Part shown: in pieces, positions 8,969 through 16,641 of the stretch
Layout of the letters: each line of letters opens with the position of its first letter
Position numbering within the stretch: the first letter of the stretch is position 1
DNA from: Planctomycetota bacterium
Lineage (GTDB): Bacteria; Planctomycetota; UBA1135; UBA2386
NCBI GenBank assembly: GCA_025459175.1
Contig: JALORC010000013.1
Location: 1-64,000 of the forward strand
Direction: 5' to 3'
DNA length: 64,000 nucleotides
The notes under the pieces: model-generated
Seen by the model: the letters and a program-made list of their open reading frames with translations, nothing else
Told to the model about the DNA's origin: nothing
Databases searched by the model: none
Translations under genes and position numbers: made by a program

Positions 8969-10443
8969 TCGCGGTCGCGCTGGCGTTCGCCGCCGATGGC
9001 GCGGCGCAGGGGCCGGTCTACCGCGAGCAATGGGGCTACCTGCACCTCGAGCATCGTCGGCAGGAGCTGCTGACCGAGCTGCGCAGCGCCGATGCGGCGG
9101 CGCAGGCGGCGGTGGCGGACCTGCTGGTGCAGCCCGACGACGGTGTGCCGTTCACGCCGGTCGCGCGCGCGCTGGCGCGGTTGCGCGGGGTCGACGCCGA
9201 TGCCGCGTTCCTGCTGCGCACCGCGGTGAGCATGTTCCTGCTGCCCGAGGTCTGCGATCCGGACGGCAGCAACGAGGTGTGTCGCGCCGTCAACGCGACG
9301 GTGTTCCTGCCGTTCACGCTGCCCGCCCCGGGCAAACTCGCGTTCGAACTCGAGGCGCAGGACGGGGCCGGCAAGATGGTGTGGCAGCAGACGCTGACCC
9401 AGGACACCGAGATCGGGGATCTGCGCATGGCGCGACCGGTGGCGAAGTTGCCCGGCAAGGAACTGGCCGACGGCACCTACACGATGGTGTTGCGCACGCG
9501 CATCGACGGGGCGCCGCCGCGTGCGCGCGACCCGGTGCTGCGCTGGCCGTTCCACGTGTTGCGCGGCTACCAGGCGCGCGCCGAAGCGGCGATGGCGGCG
9601 GTGCGCGGCGCGAGCGATCTCACGGCGGATGACTCGGCGCTGGTGCGCGGGTTGACGCAGCCGGTGGAGCGCTGCTACTTCGGCGCGCCGTTCGTGGTCG
9701 GCAGTCACGCGGTCGAAGAACTGTCGCGGCTCGAGCGAGCGCTCGCCGATCGCGCGGCCGGCAAAGGCCTCGCGAACGGACTCGGCACCGAGTTGCCGCT
9801 GCTGTTCGACGACGGCAGCGAAGCGCCGCTGCCGTGCCGATTGCGGCGCGGTGGCGACGGGGCGCGGCCGCTGGTGGTGTTCGTCAGCGGCACCCCGACC
9901 TACGACCTGACGGCGCGGCGGCCGACGGCGCCGGCGGTGCGCGAGCCCGGTTGGCTGCAGCACGAGATGGGCGAGTTCGGCCGCGCCGAGGGCTGGCACC
10001 TGGCGTTCGTGGGCTCACCGGGCGGTGGGCGCAACTTCGGGCCGGCGCTGGTCGAGGTGCTGCCGTGGCTGCAGCGGCGCGTCGACACCGGCGGGCGATT
10101 GCCGGTGCTGGTCGTCGAACGCGAGGCCGCCTCGGTCGCCGGTCTGCGCTGCCGAGAACTCACCAAGGTCGTCTCGGCGCTGGTCCTGGTCGGCGGCGGC
10201 GGCGTGCCCGGACCGGCGATCGACGCGCTCGGCACGGTGCCGCTGCGATTCGTGCGCCTGCACGGGGTGCCGGCGGGCGACGGCCTGCAGCGCAGCCTCG
10301 ACCATGCGCGGCTGCGCGCCGCGGAGCTGGATCCGGCGCCGGATGTCGCCTGGTTGACGGATGGTTCGCCGGCCTGGCTGTTTGGCTCGGCGGCGGTGGC
10401 GCCGGCGCTGACCGCGTTCGTGCAGCAGCAGTTGGCGCGTTAG
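8929..10443 (+). CDS. Secreted protein of unknown function, possibly hydrolase-fold
   Basis: A 504-residue product with an N-terminal signal sequence ending near AADGAAQG. The middle has beta-rich segments. The C-terminal 230 residues alternate strands and helices (RPLVVFVSGTPTYD, WHLAFVGSPGGG, LPVLVVEREAASVAGLRC, ALVLVGGGG), which fits an alpha/beta-hydrolase-like layout. No clear nucleophile motif of the GxSxG type is visible. The ATG at 8929 lies inside the preceding gene and is favoured because it yields the signal peptide at once. It is probably cotranscribed with that pseudo-protease. It ends 16 bases from the convergent response regulator gene. Confidence 0.55.
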   Translation: MGQSQLLRPAGALIAVALAFAADGAAQGPVYREQWGYLHLEHRRQELLTELRSADAAAQAAVADLLVQPDDGVPFTPVARALARLRGVDADAAFLLRTAVSMFLLPEVCDPDGSNEVCRAVNATVFLPFTLPAPGKLAFELEAQDGAGKMVWQQTLTQDTEIGDLRMARPVAKLPGKELADGTYTMVLRTRIDGAPPRARDPVLRWPFHVLRGYQARAEAAMAAVRGASDLTADDSALVRGLTQPVERCYFGAPFVVGSHAVEELSRLERALADRAAGKGLANGLGTELPLLFDDGSEAPLPCRLRRGGDGARPLVVFVSGTPTYDLTARRPTAPAVREPGWLQHEMGEFGRAEGWHLAFVGSPGGGRNFGPALVEVLPWLQRRVDTGGRLPVLVVEREAASVAGLRCRELTKVVSALVLVGGGGVPGPAIDALGTVPLRFVRLHGVPAGDGLQRSLDHARLRAAELDPAPDVAWLTDGSPAWLFGSAAVAPALTAFVQQQLAR

Positions 10444-10459
10444 GCGAGCACGGTGGTGC

Positions 10460-10927
10460 TCAATCCGGATCGGGCAGCGAACCGTCGTGACGGCGGGTCA
10501 GATCGCGAACCACCGCGACCAGTTCGCGCGGCTTGATCGGCTTGCACAGCCACGCGCCCGGCCACAGTTCGGCGGCGGTCAACTTGGTGTCGCGGCGCTC
10601 GGAACCGCTGACGACGACGATCGGCAGGTCGGTATGGCCCGCGGCGCGCAGCTCCCGCACCACGTCGGCGCCGGACATGGTCGGCAGGCTCATGTCGAGC
10701 ACGACCAGGCTGGGCATCCGTTCCTTCAGGCGGCGCAGCGCCTGCAGTCCGTCGCGCGCGACGTCGACGACATGGCCGTCGCGGATCAACGAACGCGCGA
10801 ACACTTCGGCGGTCAGCGGTTCGTCCTCGACCAGCAGCACGCGCGTGCTGCGCTGGATCAGGCGCGGTTCGATGGTGCGCAGGGGCGCACCGGCGACTTC
10901 CGTGGTGGGCAGACTCTGGGTGGTCAT
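10460..10927 (-). CDS. Single-domain response regulator (CheY-like receiver)
   Basis: A 155-residue receiver domain protein without an output domain. The acidic pocket is VEDE (34-36), the phospho-acceptor is D78 in VVLDMSLP, the switch serine is in VVVSGS (S107), and the conserved lysine is K129 in LCKPIKP. The first 25 residues are an unstructured extension. A strong AAGGAG site lies 7 bases before the ATG. No histidine kinase is adjacent, so its partner is unknown. It probably acts by protein-protein contact. Confidence 0.9.
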   Translation of the reverse strand: MTTQSLPTTEVAGAPLRTIEPRLIQRSTRVLLVEDEPLTAEVFARSLIRDGHVVDVARDGLQALRRLKERMPSLVVLDMSLPTMSGADVVRELRAAGHTDLPIVVVSGSERRDTKLTAAELWPGAWLCKPIKPRELVAVVRDLTRRHDGSLPDPD

Positions 10928-11002
10928 GGCGGGCTCTCCTTCCGTCGCCGGCGCTATCGGACCGAGAGCACGTCGAGCTTGTGGGCGGCCGCCGCGGAAC
11001 GG

Positions 11003-11629
11003 TCAGGCACGAGGGCGCGGGCGGCAGACGACGAGCGTCTGTTCGCCGACGAAGCGCAGGCGCAAGGCCTGCACGGCGATCGGCTCGAGCCCGGCCGCGC
11101 GCAGTTCGCCGAGGAATCGCGATCGACCGACCGCGGACCGGCCGGAGCGGGTCTTGCCGAACCACCGCCGCACCGTGCGCCGCAGGTGTTGCAGACTGCA
11201 ACGGTCGAAGAACGACAGCACCACCGGGCCGCGGCTGACGCGCGCCAGTTCGCGCAGCACGGTCGCGCGTTCGTCGGCGCCGGGGATGTGTTGCAGCAGC
11301 CGGTGGCAGAGCACGCCGGCGAACGTGCCGTCGGCGAACGGCAGCGCGTGCACGCTGGCACACACGCGCGGGCGCTCGGGGCCGGCCGCGATCAGCATCG
11401 CCGCGTCGCGGTCGACCTGGACGACCGCCGCGGGCAGTTCGTCGCTCATGCGGCCCGCCCCCGAGGGCGCGTCGAGCCAAAGGCCGCTGCCGGCCTCGCA
11501 GCGCCCGAGCAGGGCCCGCAGCACCTCGCGTTCGCGGCGGTCCGTGTTGCTGCCGCTGCCGCTGCGGAACCGGTGGTCGCGGTAGCGCTCGGCGTAGCCC
11601 GGCTCGCGTCGGTAGGGGGTTTCGGTCAC
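11003..11629 (-). CDS. Class I SAM-dependent methyltransferase
   Basis: A 208-residue methyltransferase of the type 11 family. LWLDAPSGAGRMS is the SAM-binding motif I (with a proline-serine variation of the usual GxGxG), QVDRDAAML is the acidic motif II, and LPFADGTFAGVLCHRLLQHI is motif IV. Hydrophobic strands follow (RGPVVLSFFD). The substrate is unknown. It is transcribed in the same direction as the response regulator 75 bases downstream. The start ATG at 11629 is the only early one. Confidence 0.75.
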   Translation of the reverse strand: MTETPYRREPGYAERYRDHRFRSGSGSNTDRREREVLRALLGRCEAGSGLWLDAPSGAGRMSDELPAAVVQVDRDAAMLIAAGPERPRVCASVHALPFADGTFAGVLCHRLLQHIPGADERATVLRELARVSRGPVVLSFFDRCSLQHLRRTVRRWFGKTRSGRSAVGRSRFLGELRAAGLEPIAVQALRLRFVGEQTLVVCRPRPRA

Positions 11630-11712
11630 CGGCGCAAGCTACTGCGGCGCCGCCGCCGATGCAGGTTCAGTCCGAGGTCGGGCCCGGTCGATGGCAGCGA
11701 ATGGAGCGAGCC

Positions 11713-12000
11713 ATGCAGGAACGCGACACGCACACGGAAGCCAGCCAGCGACAGGATCCGCGCCAGCCCCTCGACGGGCAGGTCACGGTCCGGTTCGAGG
11801 CGTGCACGTTGGAGGGCTCGGGCCAGAACGTCTCGGCCCAGGGCGTGTTCTTCACCGCGGCGGCGGCGATCCCGGTCACCGTGGTGGTCGCCGGCCATGG
11901 CGAGTTGCAGGGGCAGCTGGTCCGGGTCGAGTCGATGGGCGGCGGTCGGCTCGGCATCGCGGTGCGCTTCGACGCGCCGCACCCGGCACTGGTGCCGTGA
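11713..12000 (+). CDS. PilZ domain protein, probable c-di-GMP receptor
   Basis: A 95-residue protein that is little more than one PilZ domain. The c-di-GMP-binding arginines are present as RQDPR (RxxxR) and the second motif as NVSAQG ((D/N)xSxxG). The remaining strands (GQLVRVESMGGGRLGIAVRF) complete the barrel. The ATG at 11713 follows a GGAG site by 6 bases; an in-frame ATG at 11701 would add four residues. It probably senses c-di-GMP and acts on an unknown partner. Confidence 0.75.
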   Translation: MQERDTHTEASQRQDPRQPLDGQVTVRFEACTLEGSGQNVSAQGVFFTAAAAIPVTVVVAGHGELQGQLVRVESMGGGRLGIAVRFDAPHPALVP

Positions 12001-12031
12001 CGGCAGGCTCGCTTGCCGATACGCTCGGCGT

Positions 12032-12526
12032 ATGAGCCTGCGCGACCAGTTCAAGAAGGCCAACCTGCTGTCCGACAAGGATGCCCGCCGGCTCGCCCAC
12101 GAGGCGCGCGTCGAACGCAAGGAGAAGGGCCGCGAAGTCATCGAGCAGGAAGCCGCCGCGCGCCAACAGGAACTGTCGCAGCTGAGTGCGGCGGAACGCG
12201 AACGCATCCGCAGGGAGCAGGAGCGGCTCGATCGCGAACGGCAGCAGCGCGAGGAGTTCGCGGCGGTGCAGGCGCTGCTGGCCGCGGCCAAGAAGCCGGG
12301 CCCGGGCACCGTGAAGTTCTACTTCGCGACCCCCGATGGTCACCTGCCCTGGCTCGAGCTGTCGCCGCGGGAAGCGCAGGAGGTCCGTTCCGGCCACCTC
12401 TGCGTCGTGCGCGGCGGGCCGCCGAACACCCACACCTACCGACTGCTGTCGCTCGACGCGACCAAGCGCGTCGCGCGCGTGCGGCCCGAGGTGATCGTGC
12501 TGGCGCCGCGCGGCATCGCCGGCTGA
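12032..12526 (+). CDS. DUF2058-like protein (YaiL family)
   Basis: A 164-residue protein. The N terminus MSLRDQFKKANLLSDKDARR is typical of the YaiL/DUF2058 family, followed by a long charged helix (about 20-85) rich in Glu, Arg and Gln. The C-terminal small domain is KFYFATPDGHLPWLEL...LCVVRGG. The family is annotated as nucleoprotein- or polynucleotide-associated, but its function is not established. The start lies 31 bases after the PilZ gene. Confidence 0.7.
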   Translation: MSLRDQFKKANLLSDKDARRLAHEARVERKEKGREVIEQEAAARQQELSQLSAAERERIRREQERLDRERQQREEFAAVQALLAAAKKPGPGTVKFYFATPDGHLPWLELSPREAQEVRSGHLCVVRGGPPNTHTYRLLSLDATKRVARVRPEVIVLAPRGIAG

Positions 12527-12594
12527 CGGACGGCGCGGGGACCGGTGCGGCGCGCTTGCGCCGGATGCATCGCGACCCCACGATCGCCCGCCCC

Positions 12595-13491
12595 ATGCCC
12601 GCCAAGCGAACTCCACCAGCCAGAGCGAGAACCTCGCGTCCCGAAGGCAAGCGCAAGCCACGCGCGGCGAAGCCGAAGCGCGGTTACCTGCACGGCTACA
12701 CCCCGGACGAACAGGACCGGCTGCAGCGCCAGGCCGCGTTCCTCGCCGATGCGGTGCACGATCGCCTGCCGTTCCGCCGCTGCCGGCAGCTGCTCGAGGT
12801 CGGTTGTGGCACCGGGGCGCAGACCGAGATCCTGCTGCGTCACTTCCCGCAGTTGATGGTCACCGGCGTCGATCGCAGCGCCGACAACCTGCAGCGGGCG
12901 CGGTCCAACCTCGCGCGGGTGCCGTACTGCAAGGGCCGCTTCCGGCTGCAGCAGGGCCCGGCCGAGACGCTGCCGTTCGGGTTCGATGCGTTCGACGGCG
13001 CATTCCTGTGCTGGATCCTCGAGCACGTCGAGGACCCGGCCCGCACGCTGGCCGAGGTGCGGCGCGTGCTGCGCGCCGGCTCGCCGGTGGTGGTGACCGA
13101 GGTCATGAACGCGACGTTCTTCCTCGATCCCTACAGCCCCGACACGCTGCGCTACTGGCGGGCCTTCAACGACACCCAGCTCGAGCTCGGCGGTGATCCC
13201 TACGTCGGGGCGAAGCTCGGCAATCTGCTGCTCGGCAACGGCTTCGTCGACATCCACACCGAGGTGAAGACGTTCCACCTCGACAACCGGGTGCCGGCCG
13301 AACGCACCGAGTTCCTGGCCTACTGGACCGAGCTGCTGCTCAGCGGCGCCCCGGCGCTGGCACAGGCCGGCAAGGTCGCCCCCGAGGTGATCACCGGCAT
13401 GCAGCGCGAACTGCAGCGCGTCGCCCGCGATCCGGACGCGGTGTTCTTCTACAGCTTCGTGCAGGCGCGGGCGCGGGTGCCGTCGGTCTGA
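12595..13491 (+). CDS. SAM-dependent methyltransferase with basic N-terminal tail
   Basis: A 298-residue protein. A basic Pro/Lys/Arg tail of about 40 residues precedes the domain. LLEVGCGTGAQTEIL is motif I, VTGVDRSADNL motif II, and AFLCWILEHVEDPARTLAEVRRVLRAG motif IV with the following helix, all clear for a class I methyltransferase. The C-terminal third (WRAFNDTQLELGGDPYVGAKL) probably binds the substrate, which is unknown; small molecules such as lipids or quinones are common for this subgroup. The ATG at 12595 is chosen over 12565. Its end overlaps the convergent cysteine-cluster gene by 43 bases. Confidence 0.8.
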   Translation: MPAKRTPPARARTSRPEGKRKPRAAKPKRGYLHGYTPDEQDRLQRQAAFLADAVHDRLPFRRCRQLLEVGCGTGAQTEILLRHFPQLMVTGVDRSADNLQRARSNLARVPYCKGRFRLQQGPAETLPFGFDAFDGAFLCWILEHVEDPARTLAEVRRVLRAGSPVVVTEVMNATFFLDPYSPDTLRYWRAFNDTQLELGGDPYVGAKLGNLLLGNGFVDIHTEVKTFHLDNRVPAERTEFLAYWTELLLSGAPALAQAGKVAPEVITGMQRELQRVARDPDAVFFYSFVQARARVPSV

Positions 13492-14105
13492 GACCGGGGG
13501 CCGCGGCGGCGCGCGGTCGGCAGCGCGCGCACGCCGTGTTCGGTGAACACCGGGATCGACTCCCCGCGGCGGCCGAACTGTCGTCGCAGCGTGCGGCTGC
13601 AGCCCGCGTAGAACGCGCGCTCGTCGGCGTCCAGCTCGAACATGCGGCGCCACATCGCGCAGCACTGCTGCACGAACTGCGGTGAGATCGCGTGCTCGCT
13701 GGTGATCAGCGGGCACAAGTGCGCCTGGTCGAACGCGAACACGATGCCGACGAAGACGCCGTCGTGATCGAGATACGGTTCGAACGGGAACGTGCGGCAC
13801 GCCAGCGACCGGTGCTCGCGTTCGCAGTGCTGGTGGCCCTTGCACACCGCGAACACGTCGCAGCCGCGCGCCTGGTCGCGCAGATGCGCATCGGCGCCGG
13901 TGGGCACGTGCTTGCGCCACAGCTTGGACCGCTTCTGCAGCAGCGCCAGCTCGGCCTTGTAGAGCACCGGCAGCACCTGTGCGCTGTTGCAGCACACCGG
14001 CACGCCGCCGTTGCCCGGCGCGCACAGCGTGCCGCAGTCGAACGCCGTCACCGGCGCCTGCAGCAGGGCGAGCAGCTCGGCGATCGCGGGGCGGGAGAGC
14101 GCCAT
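13449..14105 (-). CDS. Cysteine-cluster protein, YkgJ-like
   Basis: A 218-residue protein rich in cysteines: CGTLC, VCCNSAQ, CDVFAVCKGHQHC and SLACRTFPFEPY. The last motif, with RxxxCRxxPF spacing, is the signature of YkgJ/UPF0153 proteins, thought to bind iron-sulfur or zinc. The function is unknown. The ATG at 14105 follows the pnp stop by 5 bases, so it is probably cotranscribed with pnp. Confidence 0.65.
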   Translation of the reverse strand: MALSRPAIAELLALLQAPVTAFDCGTLCAPGNGGVPVCCNSAQVLPVLYKAELALLQKRSKLWRKHVPTGADAHLRDQARGCDVFAVCKGHQHCEREHRSLACRTFPFEPYLDHDGVFVGIVFAFDQAHLCPLITSEHAISPQFVQQCCAMWRRMFELDADERAFYAGCSRTLRRQFGRRGESIPVFTEHGVRALPTARRRGPRSQTDGTRARACTKL

Positions 14106-14110
14106 GACGT

Positions 14111-16198
14111 TCAGTACTCGATCTGGGCCTCGTCGACGCCGAGTGCCTGCTTGCGCGACAGCCGCAGCCGGCCGCGATCGTCGGCGCCGAGCACGGCGAC
14201 GATCATCTCCTCGCCCTCGCGGGCGATGTCGCCGGCGTGGCGGACCGGCTGCCGGTCGAGTTCCTCGATCGGCACCAGGCCCTCGTTGGCGGCGTTGATC
14301 TTGACGAAGGCGCCGAAGTCCTTCACGCCGGTCACGGTGCCGCGGTAGCAGCGGCCGATCTTCAGCACGCCGGCCGAGCGCAGCACCATCAGGCGCGCCC
14401 GCTGGGCACTGTTCTGGTCGGTCGCGTAGATCAGCACCTCGCCGTTGTCGTCGACGCTGACGCGGGCGCCGGTGCTCTCGGTGATGGCCTTGATGTTGGC
14501 GCCGCGGGCGCCGATCAGCGCGCCGATCGCGTCGGGCATGATCGCGATGCGCATCGCCTGCGGCACGAACCGCGAGGGCGCGGCCGGGGCCGCGATCGTC
14601 GTCGCCATCGCCGCCAGGATGTGCAGGCGGCCGGTGCGGGCCTGCGCCAGCGCCTGTTCGAGCACCGCCGCCGGCAGGCCACCGAGCTTGTTGTCGAGCT
14701 GGATCGCGGTGATGCCGCGCGCGGTGCCGACCACCTTGAAGTCCATGTCGCCGAGGTGGTCCTCGTCGCCGAGGATGTCGCTGAGCACGGCGTGGCGGCT
14801 GCCGTCGCTGATCAAGCCCATCGCGATGCCTGCCACCGGCTGCGCCAGCGGCACGCCCGCGTGCAGCATCGCCATCGTGCCGCCGCACACGGTCGCCATC
14901 GACGAACTGCCGTTGCTCTCGGTGATCTCGGCTTCGATGCGGATCGTGAACGGGAAGTCGCTCATGCCCGGCAACACGGCGCACAGGCCGCGGCGCGCCA
15001 GCGAGCCGTGGCCGATCTCGCGCCGTCCGGGGCCACGCAGCGGCCGGATCTCACCGACCGAGTACGGCGGGAAGTTGTAGTGCAGCAGGAAGCGCTCGCT
15101 GCCGCCGTGGTCGGCGAGGTTGTCGAGCCGTTGCGCGTCGTCGGGACTGCCGAGCGTGCAGCTGACGATCGCCTGCGTCTCGCCGCGCGTGAACAGCGCC
15201 GAGCCGTGCGCGCGCGGCAGCAGGCCGACTTCGCTCCAGATCGGCCGGATCTCGGTGGTCGAGCGACCGTCGAGGCGGCGACCGGACGCGAGGGCGAGTT
15301 CGCGGGTCTCGGTCCACACCGCATGGCCGTAGGCCTGCTTCGCCGCGGCGATCTGATCGGCCGGCAGGCTCTGCAGCCAGGCGACCTCGGCGGCGGCGAT
15401 GCCGGCGCGCCGTTCGGCCTTCTGTGTCACCTGCAGGGCGGCGCGCAACGCGGCGAGCGTCGTCTCGGGCAGCGCCGGCAACACCGGTGGCGGCGGCAGC
15501 GGCCACTTCGGCTGGCCGCCGGCGGCGCGCAGTTCGTCGAAGGCGCGGTGGCAGCGTTGGATCCACTCGGTGGCCTGGGCGATGGCCGCGACCGCGTCTT
15601 GTTCGCTGGCCTCGAGCGCGCCGCCCTCGAGCATCACCAGCCCGTCGGGGCCGACGCCGACCGAGAACTCGAGATCGGCGAACTCGCGCTGCGACTTGCC
15701 GGCGAAGGCCAGCCACTGACCGTGCACACGCTGGATGCGCAGGCCACCGGCGGGGCCGTTGGCCGGCACCGGACTCACGTGCAGCGCGGCGCAGGCGGCC
15801 AGCAGCGACAGGCTCTCGAGATCGCTGGTCGGTTCGGCGCTGAACACCTGCACCTGCACCTGCACTTCGCTCTTCCACTCGTCCGGGAACAACGACCGCA
15901 GCGTGCGGTCGATCAAGCGGCTGATCAGCACTTCGTGGTCGCTGATGCGGCCCTCGCGCCGACCGTAGCCACCCGGGATGCGGCCGGCGGCGCTGAACTT
16001 CTCGCGATACTCGACCGTCAACGGGAAGAAGTCCTGCCCGGGCTTCGGCGCCGTCGCGGCCGTGACGGTCGCCAGCACGACGTTGTCGCCGCTGCGCGCT
16101 AGCACCGCCCCTTGCGCCTGACGGGCGATACGGCCGGTCTCGAAGGTGATCTCGGTGCCGGCGATCCGCACGGTGGCGGTGTGGGCGGTGGGCTGCAT
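14111..16198 (-). CDS. pnp: Polyribonucleotide nucleotidyltransferase (PNPase)
   Basis: A phosphorolytic 3'-5' exoribonuclease that also polymerises nucleoside diphosphates. The 695-residue length is standard. The order is: first RNase PH domain (VVLATVTA, FFPLTVEYREKFSAAGRIPGG), an all-helical linker, second RNase PH domain (FTRGETQAIVSCTLG, NFPPYSVGE, ESNGSSSMATVCGGTMAM), the catalytic aspartates in GDEDHLGDMDFKV, the KH domain (ALIGARGANIKAI) and a C-terminal S1 domain (GTVTGVKDFGAFVKI). The start ATG at 16198 matches the usual N terminus. The gene heads a minus-strand pair with the cysteine-cluster gene. Confidence 0.96.
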   Translation of the reverse strand: MQPTAHTATVRIAGTEITFETGRIARQAQGAVLARSGDNVVLATVTAATAPKPGQDFFPLTVEYREKFSAAGRIPGGYGRREGRISDHEVLISRLIDRTLRSLFPDEWKSEVQVQVQVFSAEPTSDLESLSLLAACAALHVSPVPANGPAGGLRIQRVHGQWLAFAGKSQREFADLEFSVGVGPDGLVMLEGGALEASEQDAVAAIAQATEWIQRCHRAFDELRAAGGQPKWPLPPPPVLPALPETTLAALRAALQVTQKAERRAGIAAAEVAWLQSLPADQIAAAKQAYGHAVWTETRELALASGRRLDGRSTTEIRPIWSEVGLLPRAHGSALFTRGETQAIVSCTLGSPDDAQRLDNLADHGGSERFLLHYNFPPYSVGEIRPLRGPGRREIGHGSLARRGLCAVLPGMSDFPFTIRIEAEITESNGSSSMATVCGGTMAMLHAGVPLAQPVAGIAMGLISDGSRHAVLSDILGDEDHLGDMDFKVVGTARGITAIQLDNKLGGLPAAVLEQALAQARTGRLHILAAMATTIAAPAAPSRFVPQAMRIAIMPDAIGALIGARGANIKAITESTGARVSVDDNGEVLIYATDQNSAQRARLMVLRSAGVLKIGRCYRGTVTGVKDFGAFVKINAANEGLVPIEELDRQPVRHAGDIAREGEEMIVAVLGADDRGRLRLSRKQALGVDEAQIEY

Positions 16199-16306
16199 GG
16201 CCGAGCAGTGTCGGCATTCGCCGGTCGGGGGCAACCCTCGGCTGCCGGCTCGGCCATGCACCAAGTCATGCTTGGAAACCGCGGCCGCGGCGTGCATACT
16301 GCCGGC

Positions 16307-16325
16307 GTTGAGATCGCGTCTCAAC
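16307..16325. promoter_or_regulatory. 19-bp palindrome upstream of feoA, candidate iron-regulator operator
   Basis: GTTGAGATCGCGTCTCAAC has perfect 7-bp arms and a 5-bp centre, and ends 19 bases before the feoA start. The length and TGA...TCA ends resemble Fur-type 7-1-7 boxes. It is not followed by a T run, so a terminator is unlikely. That Fur or a relative binds here is inference. Confidence 0.55.
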
Positions 16326-16344
16326 AATCTCCCTCCTGGTCCGC

Positions 16345-16641
16345 GTGATCCAGTCAGTCCCTGCCGCCGTGGTTCCTGTCCCCTCACTGCTGCCCGCTCC
16401 GATCCTGCTGCGCGAACTGGCCGCCGCGGTGCCCGCCACCGTGATCGCCGTGCTCGGCGACGACGCGCTGGCGCAGCGCCTGTCGGCGTGTGGCCTGTGG
16501 CCAGGAGCCGCGATCGAACGCATCGGCGCGGCGCCGTTCGGGGATCCGCTGCTGTTCCGGGTGCAGGGCTATCGACTCGCGCTGCGGCGCTGTGAGGCGG
16601 CCCGGGTGCAGGTCGCCACGGTCGCCGGGAGCGCCTCGTGA
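16345..16641 (+). CDS. feoA: Ferrous iron transport protein A (FeoA)
   Basis: A small cytosolic SH3-like protein that assists FeoB in ferrous iron uptake. It has 98 residues. RLSACGLWPGAAIERIG followed by GDPLLFRVQGYRLALRRCEAARVQV fits the FeoA domain. About 20 residues before the domain are extra. It starts at a GTG and its stop overlaps the feoB start by 4 bases. The order and overlap with feoB support the assignment. Confidence 0.88.
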   Translation: MIQSVPAAVVPVPSLLPAPILLRELAAAVPATVIAVLGDDALAQRLSACGLWPGAAIERIGAAPFGDPLLFRVQGYRLALRRCEAARVQVATVAGSAS

